The notes: generated by a model not told the origin, from the letters alone. A stretch of DNA of 64,000 nucleotides from Closterium sp. NIES-65 (GCA_948144175.1 CANXME010002059.1:434001-498000), one strand, 5' to 3'; positions 44,303 to 63,986 are shown, counted from the stretch's first letter. Translations and numbers: made by a program.

Positions 44303-44824
44303 TGTTGGAGGTTGCGTGGGGGGGGAGGCTTGCCCCCAACCACCGAATGGTGCTCACCTTCGAGTGAGCTGCAGATTTGCGTGGAGCTGAAGTTTGACTT
44401 CGGAAGACTCATCACTTTGGTGCCACATGGCAGCACAAGAAGAATCGAGACTCGGGGACAATTCAATTCGGTGAAATTCGAGAGTCGAATTTCACCCCTT
44501 CGAAATGTTACTCGAACATTCGAGTGTACCGCGGTTCGAGGTTACATGTGCGGTTCGATGTTGATTGCATGCTATAAAACTAGTTGTTTTGTATGCATGT
44601 TTTATACTGAAAAACAGAGTTTCCTATACACAGTTCAACTCGACACAAAATCCAGAGAGTTTCCATACCTTCAACCTAGAGCATAGCCTTCACGTTCAAA
44701 GCCATATCTCTCTCGTTTCTTAGGCGAACGAAGTGATAGACGGCTCGTTGGAAAGCTAAGACTGAGCTCTAGTGGATTATATAACTCCAAGTTCCTGCAA
44801 AGTAGAGGAGAGTCCTTTACATCA
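44303..44824 (+). repeat. 3' LTR of Copia G
   Basis: 522 bp. It contains a perfect 12-bp-arm inverted repeat with a 3-base loop at 44,470-44,496 (GGTGAAATTCGA / TCGAATTTCACC) that is broken in the 5' LTR. Confidence 0.93.
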
Positions 44825-44893
44825 CGCTTTACTTCCGGCAGAGCTCAAGGAAGCAGTTACTATCCTGTTGCATAAAAAAGGGAGCGAGATCAG

Positions 44894-45559
44894 TTGAACT
44901 ACCGACCCATCACGCTTTTGAACTTCACGTACAAGGTGTTGGCAAAAGTCATGGCTGGCCGAATGAAGCGGGTGCTTCACCAAGTGATCTCACCAGAGCA
45001 GTACGGGTTCATCCCGGGGAGACGGCTGTCGGACGCAGTGGCGATGGTAGCGGATGTCATTGACATGGGGAAAAATGACAATGAAGACTGGTACATGCTG
45101 CTGGTTGACTTTCAAAAATCCTTTGACTCAGTGTCTCGTGACTTCCTGTTTGAAGTGCTTCGGAATATGGGTTTTCCAGAGCGCTTCGTCAAGTGGATTG
45201 AGGGGCTGCATGAGAACACCACGACGAAGCTGTTAATAAATGGGTGGCTCGGTGAAGGCGTGAACGTGGTTTCGGGGGTCCGGCAAGGCTGCCTGCTGGC
45301 TCCTTACCTGTTCCTGTGTGCGGTGGAGCCGTTAGCTAAAGAGGTGGAGAGGGAGAGCCTCGGTCTCAGTAAGGACGGGCAACAGCTTGGCTACGCCGGT
45401 TACGCCGACGACACGACACTTATCCTGCATGGCGCGGAGCAGATTGTTAAGGCGGAAGAGATTCTGGACAAGTTCGAGAAAGTGTCGGGACTGGCGACGA
45501 ACAAGTATGCCAACACTGAACTTTGCTTCTCGTCGGACTCCAAAGCACAAACAGGGTAA
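44894..45559 (+). pseudogene. LINE II reverse transcriptase core
   Basis: RT motifs appear in order: NYRPITLLNFTYKVLAKV, SPEQYGFIPGR, LLVDFQKSFDSVS (motif A), GVRQGCLLAPYLF (motif B) and YAGYADDTTL (motif C, YADD near 45,400). The frame is open for 221 codons, but just upstream (44,870-44,895) it is out of phase with LPAELKEAVTILLHKKG. It ends at TAA 45,557-45,559 without the thumb and zinc domain, so it is a remnant. Confidence 0.82.
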
Positions 45560-46104
45560 CCACTCTTCAGCAAGTGATAAACCTTTGGGTCCACCCCCCC
45601 CAAAGTGCACCCTTGCTTTAACTGTACGCGGTTCATGTGCGGAACTGTGGAAGGGAACATATGATCTATGATACCGCTTTTGAATATCTCGCACCATACT
45701 GAACCTTTTAAAGTCGTCTGTACCCAAACGATAACGACCCACCCCGAGCTGGGCAGTCGCACATGGCCATGTCCAGTTGCTCATTTCTCCAAGCCAAAGC
45801 CACATCCCTGGCACTGTGTGCCTCCGTGGACCCCGATATGGCGACACTATGTTGAACGTTAGGTCACTCTTCCTAGAATTGCGTCAGTCAAGGCCAGATT
45901 TTCAGAATTCTGAGGCGTTTTTAGTGATGTTGTCGTCCAGCTAGGCAGCCCACTTCAGCGAATCACGGCAAACAAGGAGATCGAAAATCTTCTCACACGT
46001 GTGTTCAACACTCGGGTCAGCTGGATGGCACTTGCACATGCGTTCAGTAGAAAAGGCATCACTTTTCCGACTATCCACTGTCGAGTTCATAACGTTTAGC
46101 GTTT
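45560..46104. other. Spacer upstream of LIR1, no gene seen
   Basis: Follows the end of LINE II. It has no long coding frame with family resemblance, no LTR and no tandem repeat. The right end is presumably the LIR1 promoter. Confidence 0.5.
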
Positions 46105-46113
46105 GATATAAAG
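46105..46113 (+). promoter_or_regulatory. Candidate TATA box of LIR1
   Basis: GATATAAAG lies about 310 bases upstream of the LIR1 ATG, the best TATA-like match in the region. It would give a 5' UTR of roughly 280 bases if it is used. Confidence 0.45.
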
Positions 46114-46421
46114 GGAAGGCTACCGCTCACTTTGGGAAACCAGGCGTTTCAAATCCGGCGTCTCGAAGTACTACTACCTGTGGTAAATACGTCCTGGAAT
46201 TGTTTCTGCCTTTTCTCTGGCAAGACAGTTGTGCTGGCAATTCTGTTGCCCTCACTCGTCCATTTTCCGTTTGCTTCAGCTCATTGGAATCTGGAATCAC
46301 AAGGCTCACCTTTTCCCTCAGCTGAAAGGGTTCATTCCTCCCCAGAGTAGCAGAAGTAACTTCCATTTCCACGCACTTCTTGGCTCCTCAACTTTGTTGT
46401 TCATTGACCTTTCGTTTAGCC

Positions 46422-47345
46422 ATGGAGGCCTTCTGCCTTGCCCGACCAGCCCTTGTGGTGGCTCCCCGCACTATCCGCGCACTCCCAGTGCGGTCAGCGC
46501 GGTCGCAGGCGAGAGTGGTCTGCGCCATCAAGTTTCCGGGTTTTGGCTTCACTGCCAAGAATGAGAGCGAAGACAACGAATCTTACGCCGGAGCCGACTC
46601 CGCCACGACGTGAGCTTCCAGACCTTCGCCTGATGTCTATCAAAGCTTGACGCCACGGCGTTTTTTTTTCCAATGCTCCGTTCCCTGAGCGGCAATGCCA
46701 CTTTAGAAGCCATTGGATTTTCTTTCTTGAGGTCCAAAGTTTTCGGCACTCATAGCTCGCCATTCTGTACCGTTTACCATCCCCAGTGTGTTCCCCGCGG
46801 AGGCGTGCGACGAGCTCGGAGGCGAGTTCTGCAATGCCGAGGGCGTGTTCGCTGAGGTGAAGCTGGAGTCGAAACCCGAGCCCGTGGTCAAGCAGGTCGA
46901 AGGGAGGGATGTCGGCGTGGTCGACTACGACGGCCCTAAGACGTACGTTCGGAGTTGCAATGTGATTCGCATTCATTTTAAATCTACCATGTTGAATGAA
47001 TGCTATTAACTGTCACATGAAGCCTGACGACTAAGAAAGTCCTACAACGTACGTCCAAAATCGCAGTCCTTTTTGCATTGAAGAGTCCGTTTTGCATCAA
47101 GCATGTGGACCATACTCGCCACGTAAGAGCTGTTTCACGAATCAGTCGCTCGGATTTGTATCCAGGAGTACGTGGTTCGGGCGAGTAGCGTTGGCTTTCT
47201 CGTGGCTCTCAAATGGGCTCTTTTCTCTCTTTACTTATTGCTTCTTTCGTGCAGCGTTTTCCCCGGCGAGGCATGCGACGAGCTAGGAGGAGAGTTTTGC
47301 GAGCCTGATTACCAGGAGGGCGTTGGTCCCGAGAAGAAGCTCTGA
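46422..47345 (+). CDS. LIR1: LIR1-type light-regulated chloroplast protein
   Basis: Three exons, 46,422-46,609, 46,787-46,942 and 47,255-47,345 (stop TGA), join in phase to 144 residues. The first 35 or so residues are Ser/Arg/Ala-rich without acidic residues (MEAFCLARPALVVAPR...RVVCAIKF), a likely chloroplast transit peptide. Two copies of the family signature follow: VFPAEACDELGGEFC (about 64-78) and VFPGEACDELGGEFC (about 116-130), the second preceded by DYDGPKT and followed by the C-terminal EPDYQEGV. In angiosperms LIR1 binds leaf ferredoxin-NADP reductase and strengthens its attachment to thylakoid tethers such as TIC62; it is strongly light-regulated. Each signature begins exactly at an exon start, so the duplication follows exon boundaries. 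The ATG is the first in frame before a transit-like sequence. Identification is firm from motifs; function here is by homology. Confidence 0.93.
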
Positions 47346-48996
47346 GCGTAAAATAAGCAGTTATACTGGTTAGTACGAGAGTCATGATTGTAAATCCTTT
47401 TCTTTATTGCGCAATATCTCGATCCAAGTACCCGTCATATGGACCCGTTTCTTGCAAACAGGGCAACCAGGACCAACCGCGGCCGTTTCTAGAGTCTGAC
47501 CATGCCTTTAAAAACCTTTGGCGAACCGTTTTCCCGCGTCCCTCCCTACCTCATTCCTTTCTGCATACGCGCACCATTTATCCCTCGCCTCTCTGTTTCT
47601 TTGAACAAGCCTGTTGTCCGTGACATTTGCCTCTCCCATCACCAGCTCAGCCTACTTGTCCTATTCTCTCGAAACCCTATCATCGCTTCCCCTCACGTTC
47701 CACCCCACTCCCCTATCGAACCTACCCTCCCTGCCCATCGATTCGCGCTTTCCCATTGGGAAAAGTTTAATCCCAGCCCAACACCGTTCACACACAATGC
47801 CTGAAAAGTAAGACATCACGCTATTGTCTGTTACTACGGTAGTCTCCATGTGGGTTCCGGACACTCGAAATGCAAGTATTCAGGCTGCTACGTAACTCTA
47901 GGTACCGTGAGTTCGGTCCTCATCAGGCGTAATGAGAATGAAACCGGTGCAGCCTCAGCTTGGGGAAACCCTGCTGGCGTGCCCTGAAGTCTGCTTGAAA
48001 TGCGTTTGTGGCTGGGGTCAAAATGCCTACTGTATGCCGTGCCAAATCATCACACCCAGGCATTTACATCTCTTACCAGGAATATTTATGACTCGATCAG
48101 TAGAAGCGCAAACAAGTGTAGAAACCGCAGGCACGCACATTCACAGGTAGTTTTGCATTGGAATACACCTAGTTAGCAGGATCTACGATGGTACTGATTG
48201 TTTTCTTCACCTGGACAGTCATGTCTACTACGGTAGTCAATTGGTGCTAATTTCCAGGATTTCCTCGTAGCAGGTATGCAGTCCCTTTGCTTGGATGTAG
48301 TAGAAACAGACAGAACACTTTATATTGGAATGTTGTTTTTTATGCCCGATTGGATACCCGCGCTGACTGTATCTGTAGGTATGAAGCTGACTTCCTTGAG
48401 GGATACTGGAGTGATCATTGCATCTTGCTTTTGTCTAAGGAATGAAGGCAATCAAAAGGAAAACCAGAACGCAGACCTGAAAAATACAGCCTTGGATACA
48501 AATGCAGCACAGAACCCAGTTGATGAACCGTAGTCATTATATTAGCCATATAGAGGGCACGACAAAGCATCCTCAATGACACGGTTAGTTCCAAGGTAAT
48601 CGAGGTTAATACTAAGGTGAATCTCCAACTGGCACGACGCGGGAAACCTTGATTTTACATTCCACAAGGAGTTCACCCGACCTCAAAAATCGATTTTCCA
48701 CCCACCCAAGGACCTCCAACCTCCCAAGTCCGGCTGACGACTACCAGTTTCCACGGTTTTGCCTTCGAGGTAGAACTAGTATGGGGGAGTTTCATCACCG
48801 TCACAATCACATGGCCCTCGTATAGTCGACTCTCGAATATCTAGCTGGATTGTGAACAGAACTCAGTGGCCTCGCCTCCGCTGAAGTGGACGGTGGCTGA
48901 TCCCGACAACGTACACACTCCTTTCTGCAGTATTTTGCCCAGTTCAACTCTAGGTCTTAGTCGCAGGAGCTTCAAGCGAGACGTAAATTGGTCACT
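47346..48996. other. Intergenic region between LIR1 and WAPL
   Basis: About 1.65 kb holding the LIR1 3' UTR and the WAPL promoter and 5' UTR. I see no further gene, repeat array or transposon end. Short open frames here lack family resemblance and splice support. Confidence 0.55.
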
Positions 48997-58294
<9,298 letters not shown>

Positions 58295-58871
58295 TCTCAC
58301 AAGCAGGAGTATTAGTCGCATGACTGAAGTAACTGAATGTGGCAGTTGACAGTTTGGGCATGGCAGTGTGGCCATGGCAGCAGGATGACACCTTTCCCAG
58401 TGAGGCACAGAAGACAATGGTGATGCTGCACTGAGTCATCATTGTCTTGCAATGCTCTCATGGGTGGCAGCAGGATCGACAAGAATGAGTGGGTGGGTGG
58501 CAGCAATCAAGATGGAAGGAGCAGCAGGACAGGGGAGCAGCCGACTGGGTAACATGGGAAACCCTAGCACACTAAGGTTGTCTTGTCTATTCTTTTATTC
58601 TTTCATCTCGGCATTGATTGACACAACAGAGTACAGTCACTTTACTTTCTCAAGCATTTCGGTGAATCTCACAATACCAAGGAAAAGGGAGGTGCACACA
58701 GTAGTTCAATTGAACTCCATGCCTAACTAGCATGTTCTCCTTTCCTTCTGCTCCCACACAAAGCACGTTGCAGTCTAAATTCATGTTTGAGAATTCTCAT
58801 TAGAGCCCCACAGGCTGTTCCCTCTCTCCATCCTTTGCCTACATCCTCCTCCGGTCCCCATTCCCCCTGGT
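58295..58871. other. Convergent intergenic region between WAPL and the gamma-glutamyltransferase gene
   Basis: 577 bases between two convergent stop codons, expected to hold both 3' UTRs. A short imperfect repeat of CATTGTCTT(C/G)-containing sequence occurs around 58,260 and 58,440. No gene is seen. Confidence 0.55.
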
Positions 58872-61753
58872 TCAGAAACCCATGGCACAGCCATCTGCTC
58901 GCCCCTCCGACCCCCCCCACAGCACGCCACTCCCCCTCTCCCTCACAATCACCTGCCCCTTCCCAAACACCTCCCTCGCCTCCCCCCTCACCACCTCCAC
59001 CTGATGCCCCCTCCTCCTCAACTCCTCCGCCACGTCATCCCTTCCCAGCCCCTCCTCAATCGCCACGTGGCTCTCTCTTACTGGCCCAGGTCCGTGTCCA
59101 GGCGGGTCGAGGGAGGGGAGGCCAGAGAGGCAGAAGCGGGGGCGGTCGAGGGCGGACTGGGGGTTGAGGGAGAGCAGGGCGAGGCTGGTTACCACCTGTA
59201 GGTGGCCTTGCGGTTGCATGAACCCGCCCATAACCCCGAACGTGCAGTGCAGGTCCCCTGCTGGTACCCCTTCGTCTGCTCTTGACTCTTCTGCTGCTTT
59301 CTCTCCTCCTGCTGCTGCTGCTGCCGATGCTCCCGCTGCTGCTGCTGCTGCTCCCTCTGCTGCTGCTCCTCCTGCTGCCGATGAAGCCGCTGATGCTGCT
59401 GTTGCTGCTGCGGGAGAGGGGGTAACCCCCCACGTGGCGAGACCAGGAATGATGGTGTGGTAGGGGCGCTTACCAGGAGCCAGGCAGTTGGGATGGGAGG
59501 GATCCAGGGAGAAGTTATGCCCGCGGTTCTGCAGAGGAAAGCCGCACCCCTGGGGGACAATTCCCGTGCCAAAGCCCATGTAGTTTGAGTTGATCATGCT
59601 GCACGCGTTGCCCTCCCCGTCCACCGCGCAGAAATACACCGTATCAGTCCCCACTCCTCCCCACGCCCCAATCCCTGGCTCAACGATCGCTGCCCGTGTT
59701 AGATCTATCTCCCCAGCTCGTTTGGCTGCATACTCCTTAGATAAAGCCTCCCCCAGAGGCACCTGCACGTGCTCTGGGTCAGCCACACACGCCAGCGCAT
59801 CTGCAAACCCCATCCGCATAGCCTCGATCATCACATGCGCATAATCCGCCTCCCCCTTGACCCACCCCTCCCGAGCCTCGCCCGCAGCTTCGGGGCCCGC
59901 TCCCCGAGCCTCCCGGACAGGCTCGGGAACACCGTGCGTGGAGTAGTAAGCCTCGGTGATGTTGAGAGCGATGAGAGCGGCCAGGCCGTGGGTGGGGGGA
60001 GGGACCTCCCAGATGGTGAGGCCGTGGAAGGTGGTGCTGATGGGCGGGGCCACGGAGGAGGTGTGGGAGGCCAGGTCTTGCAGGGAGAGCACCCCGCCCT
60101 GGGCCTGCACTGCTGTGACTATCGCTTCGGCTACTGGGCCTGTGTAGAAGCCCTCCTTGCCTTTCTCTGATGGGGGGACGGGGTAGAGGGAACGTAGAGA
60201 AGGATCAAGTACGGTATGAGGCTCTGCAGCGAGAGGTCACGCAGAGAGAGCAGTCCCCTCTGGGCCTGCACTGCTGTGACTATTGCTTCCGCCACCGGGC
60301 CTGTGTAGAAGCCCTCCTTGCCCTGCTCTGGTGGAGGAACGGGGGAGAGGGACCTTTGAAGAATGCAAGGAATGATTCCGGGGAGGAAATGTATGTCCCA
60401 AAACGGAAAGCACGGCATTGGCCATTACTCGCAAGGCGCAAACTGACACTCCAGCAGTCAACGCACCTCCCAGCAGTCAACGCACCTCCCAGCAGTCAAC
60501 GCACCTCCCAGAAGTCAACGCACCTCCCAGAAGTCAACGCACCTCCCAGAAGTCAACGCACATCCCAGAAGTCAACGCACCTCCCAGAAGTCAACGCACC
60601 TCCCAGCAGTCAACGCACCTCCCAGCAGTCAACGCACCTCCCAGCAGTCAACGCACCTCCAAGCAGTCAACGCACCTCCCAGCAGCCTCAGTGTGTTGCC
60701 CATGCCCGGGTTCCTCATCACCTCGCCAGCCCTCGGCGCCCTCTCCCCGTCCACCAATAGCTCGCCGCCATGTGGCCCTCCCTGCTTCAACTGCCACGTG
60801 GATCAGAGGGTGTCCAGCACAGAAAAATGCCAATTTCATGCTGATAATGAATTATCTTCTGAGACGTCTCAACATTGATCATCCCATGCTCTGAAGCAAA
60901 AGGGTGCCAATCCTGTCCGTGCCCCACGTCGCACAGACCTGCTCCACGCCTCTCTCCCACTGTCCAGCTGTCAGCGGCGGCACGGGCCAACCGCCTTCCG
61001 CCAGCTGTACGGCCGGCTCGAGCGCCTCGCGGAGCGACACGTGGCGCGATCCGAACCGTTGGATGGCGTCGGCCCAGCAGGCGGCGGCGCCGGGGACGGT
61101 GACCGTGAGGGGGTGGAAGGGGGGAAGCGGGTGCGCGGGGGAGAAACCGAGTGTGGCGAGGTGGGAGAGCGAGAGCGCGGCGGGGCAGCGGCCGTTGCCC
61201 TGAATACTGTGGACCGTGCGCGTTGATGCGCGGTAGAAGAGGAGGAAGGCGTCTCCGCCTGGGGTTTGTGGGTAGGGGAAAGGGGGAAGGGAGGGTGGGA
61301 ATGGGGAGTGAAGGAGATTAGAGTGAGTGAGCGGGAGGAAAGACGTGGGCGGGATGCATGTACCGCGGGGGTTGAGGCGCGGGGGTGCCGCGGGGGTTGA
61401 GGGGCGGCAGAAAGGAGGAGAGGCGCCACCAGTTGCAGTCACGGGCCGCGTAAGGGATAGTGAACAGTGTGGGCGGTGTGGACGGTGCAGATTGGGGTGA
61501 GGCTGAAGATCGGAAAGGCGTTGCCGCCTGATCGAAGATTGTCGATGTGATTCCCACCTAGGCCGGTGCTGCACGGTTCGCACACCGCAAGCGCCGCCGC
61601 CATGGCGACCGCCGCGTCCGCCGCGTTGCCGCCGGCCCGCAGAATGCGGAGGCCGGCTTCGCTGGCGAGCGGCTGCGACGACGCGACCATCCCGCGCGTC
61701 GCGAGGACGGGCGAGCGGCGCGACGGCCACGCATAGGGATCTCCGGTGAACAT
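58872..61753 (-). CDS. Gamma-glutamyltransferase / glutathione hydrolase, YwrD-like
   Basis: Four exons on the minus strand, 61,753-61,558; 61,258-60,939; 60,790-60,676; 60,166-58,872, join in phase to 641 residues. Family blocks: [29 protein letters not shown] (about 20-48), [13 protein letters not shown] across exons 1-2, [34 protein letters not shown] (exon 3), [15 protein letters not shown] (exon 4 start) and [12 protein letters not shown] near the end. Thr386 (codon 59,642-59,640, in DTVYFCAVD) aligns with the Ntn-hydrolase nucleophile that both cleaves the proenzyme and attacks the gamma-glutamyl bond. The enzyme class hydrolyses glutathione or transfers its gamma-glutamyl group. No signal peptide or membrane segment is evident, unlike classical membrane-bound plant GGTs. 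An Ala/Ser/Gly/Glu insertion of about 60 residues (59,300-59,440) separates conserved blocks. The start at 61,753 is chosen because relatives begin just before SRRSPV; an upstream in-frame extension is possible. Confidence 0.9.
60222..60340 (-). repeat. Duplicated 5' part of transferase exon 4 inside intron 3
   Basis: About 110 bases at 60,222-60,340 repeat 60,060-60,180 with few changes. They encode [33 protein letters not shown] (in blocks) and keep an AG acceptor before position 60,327 in the same phase as the true exon. No clear donor follows, so it is probably a pseudo-exon or an alternative acceptor. Confidence 0.85.
60452..60690 (-). repeat. 19-base minisatellite at the transferase exon 3 donor
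   Basis: About 12 units of CAGCAGTCAACGCACCTCC, with CAGAAG variants. On the minus strand each reads GGAG|GTGCGTTGACTGCTG. The first unit in transcription order contains the donor of exon 3 (GT at 60,675-60,674), so the array is a run of copies of a real 5' splice site. Confidence 0.88.
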
Positions 61754-62333
61754 GGCGAGTGCGGATTTGTTCGGCGCGAAAGGCGAAGAGGTTGCCAACA
61801 TGTGGGGTTGCGGCAACATCGAGGATGATATGTGGCATATGCCCTTCTTATTGTCAGACCTCGTGACCCGGTTTTGTGCGCCAAAATAGCGATTACTTGA
61901 GTTAAAAGGCATGGGAGGAGATTCCTCCCGAAAATGCACAAATTACCGACGTGAGCAAATGAGGTGGCCACTTTCAAAACATTACCTTCACGAAATGAAC
62001 ACTTCAAAGTTCACATTTGCGAATTGGTCTGCATGGCAAGGCAACTCTTCAGAGAATTCACCATTGTATGTACCAGCAGTAACGTATTCATTCCCAAACT
62101 AGCATTCATGAAACGTCGAGATTGCATACAATATCGGGAATAACAAAACGCTTCAACTGACTGACTTGGAACCTGGAACAGTGTAGTGTAATACGGTACG
62201 AAGACAGGCACCATTTACAAATCAACCCTTCCTTCCCAGCGCAAACACCAATCAGCAGCACACACCTTCCCTCAAACTCTCCAGCTCCAAACCACCCCAA
62301 GTTCCCAACCTCCCCCTCCTCCCCTCCCCTCCT
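61754..62333. other. Region between PRP16 and the transferase start
   Basis: It should contain the PRP16 3' UTR and the transferase promoter. An in-frame extension of the transferase reading frame runs upstream to about 61,939 without a stop, so a longer N-terminus cannot be excluded. No other gene is seen. Confidence 0.5.
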
Positions 62334-62359
62334 CCCCCCCCCCCCCCCCCCCCCCCCCC
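62334..62359. repeat. C26 homopolymer beside the PRP16 stop codon
   Basis: 26 C on plus, G26 on the PRP16 transcript, starting 34 bases after the stop codon. It is preceded on plus by a CCT/CCCC-rich stretch (62,300-62,333). Confidence 0.95.
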
Positions 62360-62392
62360 ACTCTCGCTACATCTAAGCCACGGGCAGGCACA

Positions 62393-63986
62393 CTAAAGCC
62401 CAGGAGCACGTCTCGCCGCCCCTTTCCCCTTCTTCACACCCGGCATGACAATCCGCTCCGCCTCCCTCACAGTCTGCTCCTCGTCCTTCCTGCGTCTCAT
62501 CTCCTCCTCCACCTCCCTCTTCCGCCTCGCCTCCGCCATCTCCCGCTCCATCGCACTCGCCTCCTCCCGCAGCTTCTGCTTCTGCTGCAGCCTGCTCTGA
62601 TGACTATCCTTCACACTGAAAAACATCGGCCCGGCCTCCGCCAACCATCTTGGCTCAACAGCCGTCACACACTGCATGTATTCCTTCGAAGTGAGCACCA
62701 ACTCATGGTAAACCACATACTCCGGGGTCGTTCCGAGCCCGTAAAGCGCGCTCGTGGGGTGCAGGTGACAGGGAGTGCCGGTGCGGCAGCTGGCATACTC
62801 CCCCACGCCTTTCAGCTTCGCCGCGTGGTGGAAATACGCCGTGCAGATCGCCCGCCGCACCACATCCCAGTCCTGCCCCGCGCTAGACAGCGGAATCTTC
62901 TGCTGCTTGAGGATATCAGCTAGTTGGGCTCGCACCTCCCGGGCTTTCCTCAGGCCTTTCACGTGAAGGTAGTGGTCGGAGCACCAGTCGCCGCGATACC
63001 CGTTGGACTTCCACTGCTGGAAGACATTTAGGAGCGTCAGGTGGTCGCTCTCGGGCACGAAAAACTTCTCCCGGGCAGCGTCAGACTCCTCTTCGCGGTC
63101 CTTGGGGCGGAAGAAAACCGACGGCACCGAGAGCATGGCCACCATGGTCAACGTCTCGTTCACACACCCAAACTGATCCCCGGATATCAACAGCTTCGCC
63201 AGAGCAGGGTCTAAAGGAAATTCCACCATCCGCCTCCCCGTCTTGGTCAGTGCTCCGGTATTGTCCAGCGCTCCTAAGATCCAAAGCTGGTACATAGAGT
63301 TCAGAATGTTCTCCTGAGGAGGAGGGTCAAGGAAGTCAAAATCCAGGAGGTTGTCGATGTTGAGGGATTTCAGCAGCAGCACGACATTCCCGAGGTTCGT
63401 GCGCTGGATCTCCGGGACTGGATTTGCCAGCATCTCGTTCGCGTAGGCGGTTTCTGTGTACAGCCGGTAGCACGTTCCCGGACCTGTCCGTCCGGCTCGG
63501 CCGGACCTCTGGTCGGCCGCGGCTCGGCTGATGGGGAAGACCTGTAGCGCGTCCATACCCATGCGGGGGTTGTAGACCTTGATCTTGCTGTATCCACCGT
63601 CGATCACGTACAGAATCCCATCAACGGTCAGCGACGTCTCGGCGATGTTCGTCGCAACGATGCATTTCCTGGTACCTTCCTCGGCCTTCTGGAAAATCTT
63701 CGCTTGGAGATCGGCCGGCAGCTGGGAGTAGATTGGGAGGATGGAGAGGGGCGGCGGGGGGCGGGCGGCGCCGGCCGCCATTTGCTCGAGGCGGTCGGCG
63801 AGGGAGAAACAGGTTGCCTCGATGTCTTCTTGGCCGGTCATGAAGATGAGGATGTCGCCAGGTGGCATGGTGACGTGGATGGCTAGCGCTTGCTTGACTG
63901 CCGCGTCTACAGGGTCCTCACAAGGCGACTTGCTCCACATGATGCTCACTGGGAAGGTGCGCCCTGGGATGAAGAAGACCGGTACG
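62393..63986 (-). CDS. PRP16: PRP16-type DEAH-box splicing helicase, 3' exon (partial)
   Basis: The last exon starts after acceptor TTGCAG (exon from 63,986, phase 1) and ends at TAG 62,395-62,393, giving 530 codons. The motor N-terminal half lies outside the window. Visible: [22 protein letters not shown], a linker typical of DHX38/PRP16; SAT-region FMTGQEDIE; motif [13 protein letters not shown]; motif [14 protein letters not shown]; the winged-helix/ratchet region; the OB-fold with [24 protein letters not shown] and [36 protein letters not shown] (in blocks); and a Lys/Glu-rich coiled C-tail. The [10 protein letters not shown]...GPMF segment and the Met/Glu-rich tail favour PRP16 over PRP2, PRP22 or PRP43. 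PRP16 remodels the spliceosome after the first transesterification. Neighbour on the minus strand is the transferase gene, 640 bases downstream. Confidence 0.93.

Larger units (their letters stand above)
39620..44824 (+). mobile_element. Ty1/copia element G, full length, in LINE II
   Basis: LTRs at 39,620-40,112 (493 bp) and 44,303-44,824 (522 bp), both TGTTGGAGG...TACATCA. Target duplications CGCTT lie at 39,615-39,619 and 44,825-44,829. Primer-binding site GTGGTATCAGAGC starts right after the 5' LTR. This is a different lineage from A-E: longer LTRs, canonical zinc knuckle, no Gly-rich or GGAEP repeats, lower GC. The LTRs differ by two indels of about 15 bases plus substitutions, so the insertion is not very recent. 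Confidence 0.95.
27950..45559 (+). mobile_element. LINE II (APE-type), split by two insertions
   Basis: Three pieces join after removing the insertions and one copy of each target duplication: 27,950-28,053, 38,493-39,619 and 44,830-45,559. The first join restores a reading frame across GIDLTIVAVYLP (left) and FIRDVLGAVVDQ...LLIIGDLNL (right), an APE-type endonuclease. SDHGF near 38,818 would be its catalytic Asp-His motif. The second piece ends in KNKSPGGDGLPKE (RT start) and the third carries the RT core. The C-terminal half seen in LINE I is absent. Both pieces contain stops and frameshifts, for example a TAG near 38,620 and the T7 run near 39,410. Confidence 0.8.

Noticed and set aside
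46422-47345. CP12 as identity of the small chloroplast protein
   Set aside because: CP12 has a different Cys pairing and a C-terminal YCxxxPxxxxC motif. The VFP(A/G)EACDELGGEFC repeat is that of LIR1.
62393-63986. PRP2, PRP22 or PRP43 as identity of the DEAH helicase
   Set aside because: The CEDPVDAAV linker, [10 protein letters not shown]...GPMF block and charged C-tail match PRP16/DHX38 best.
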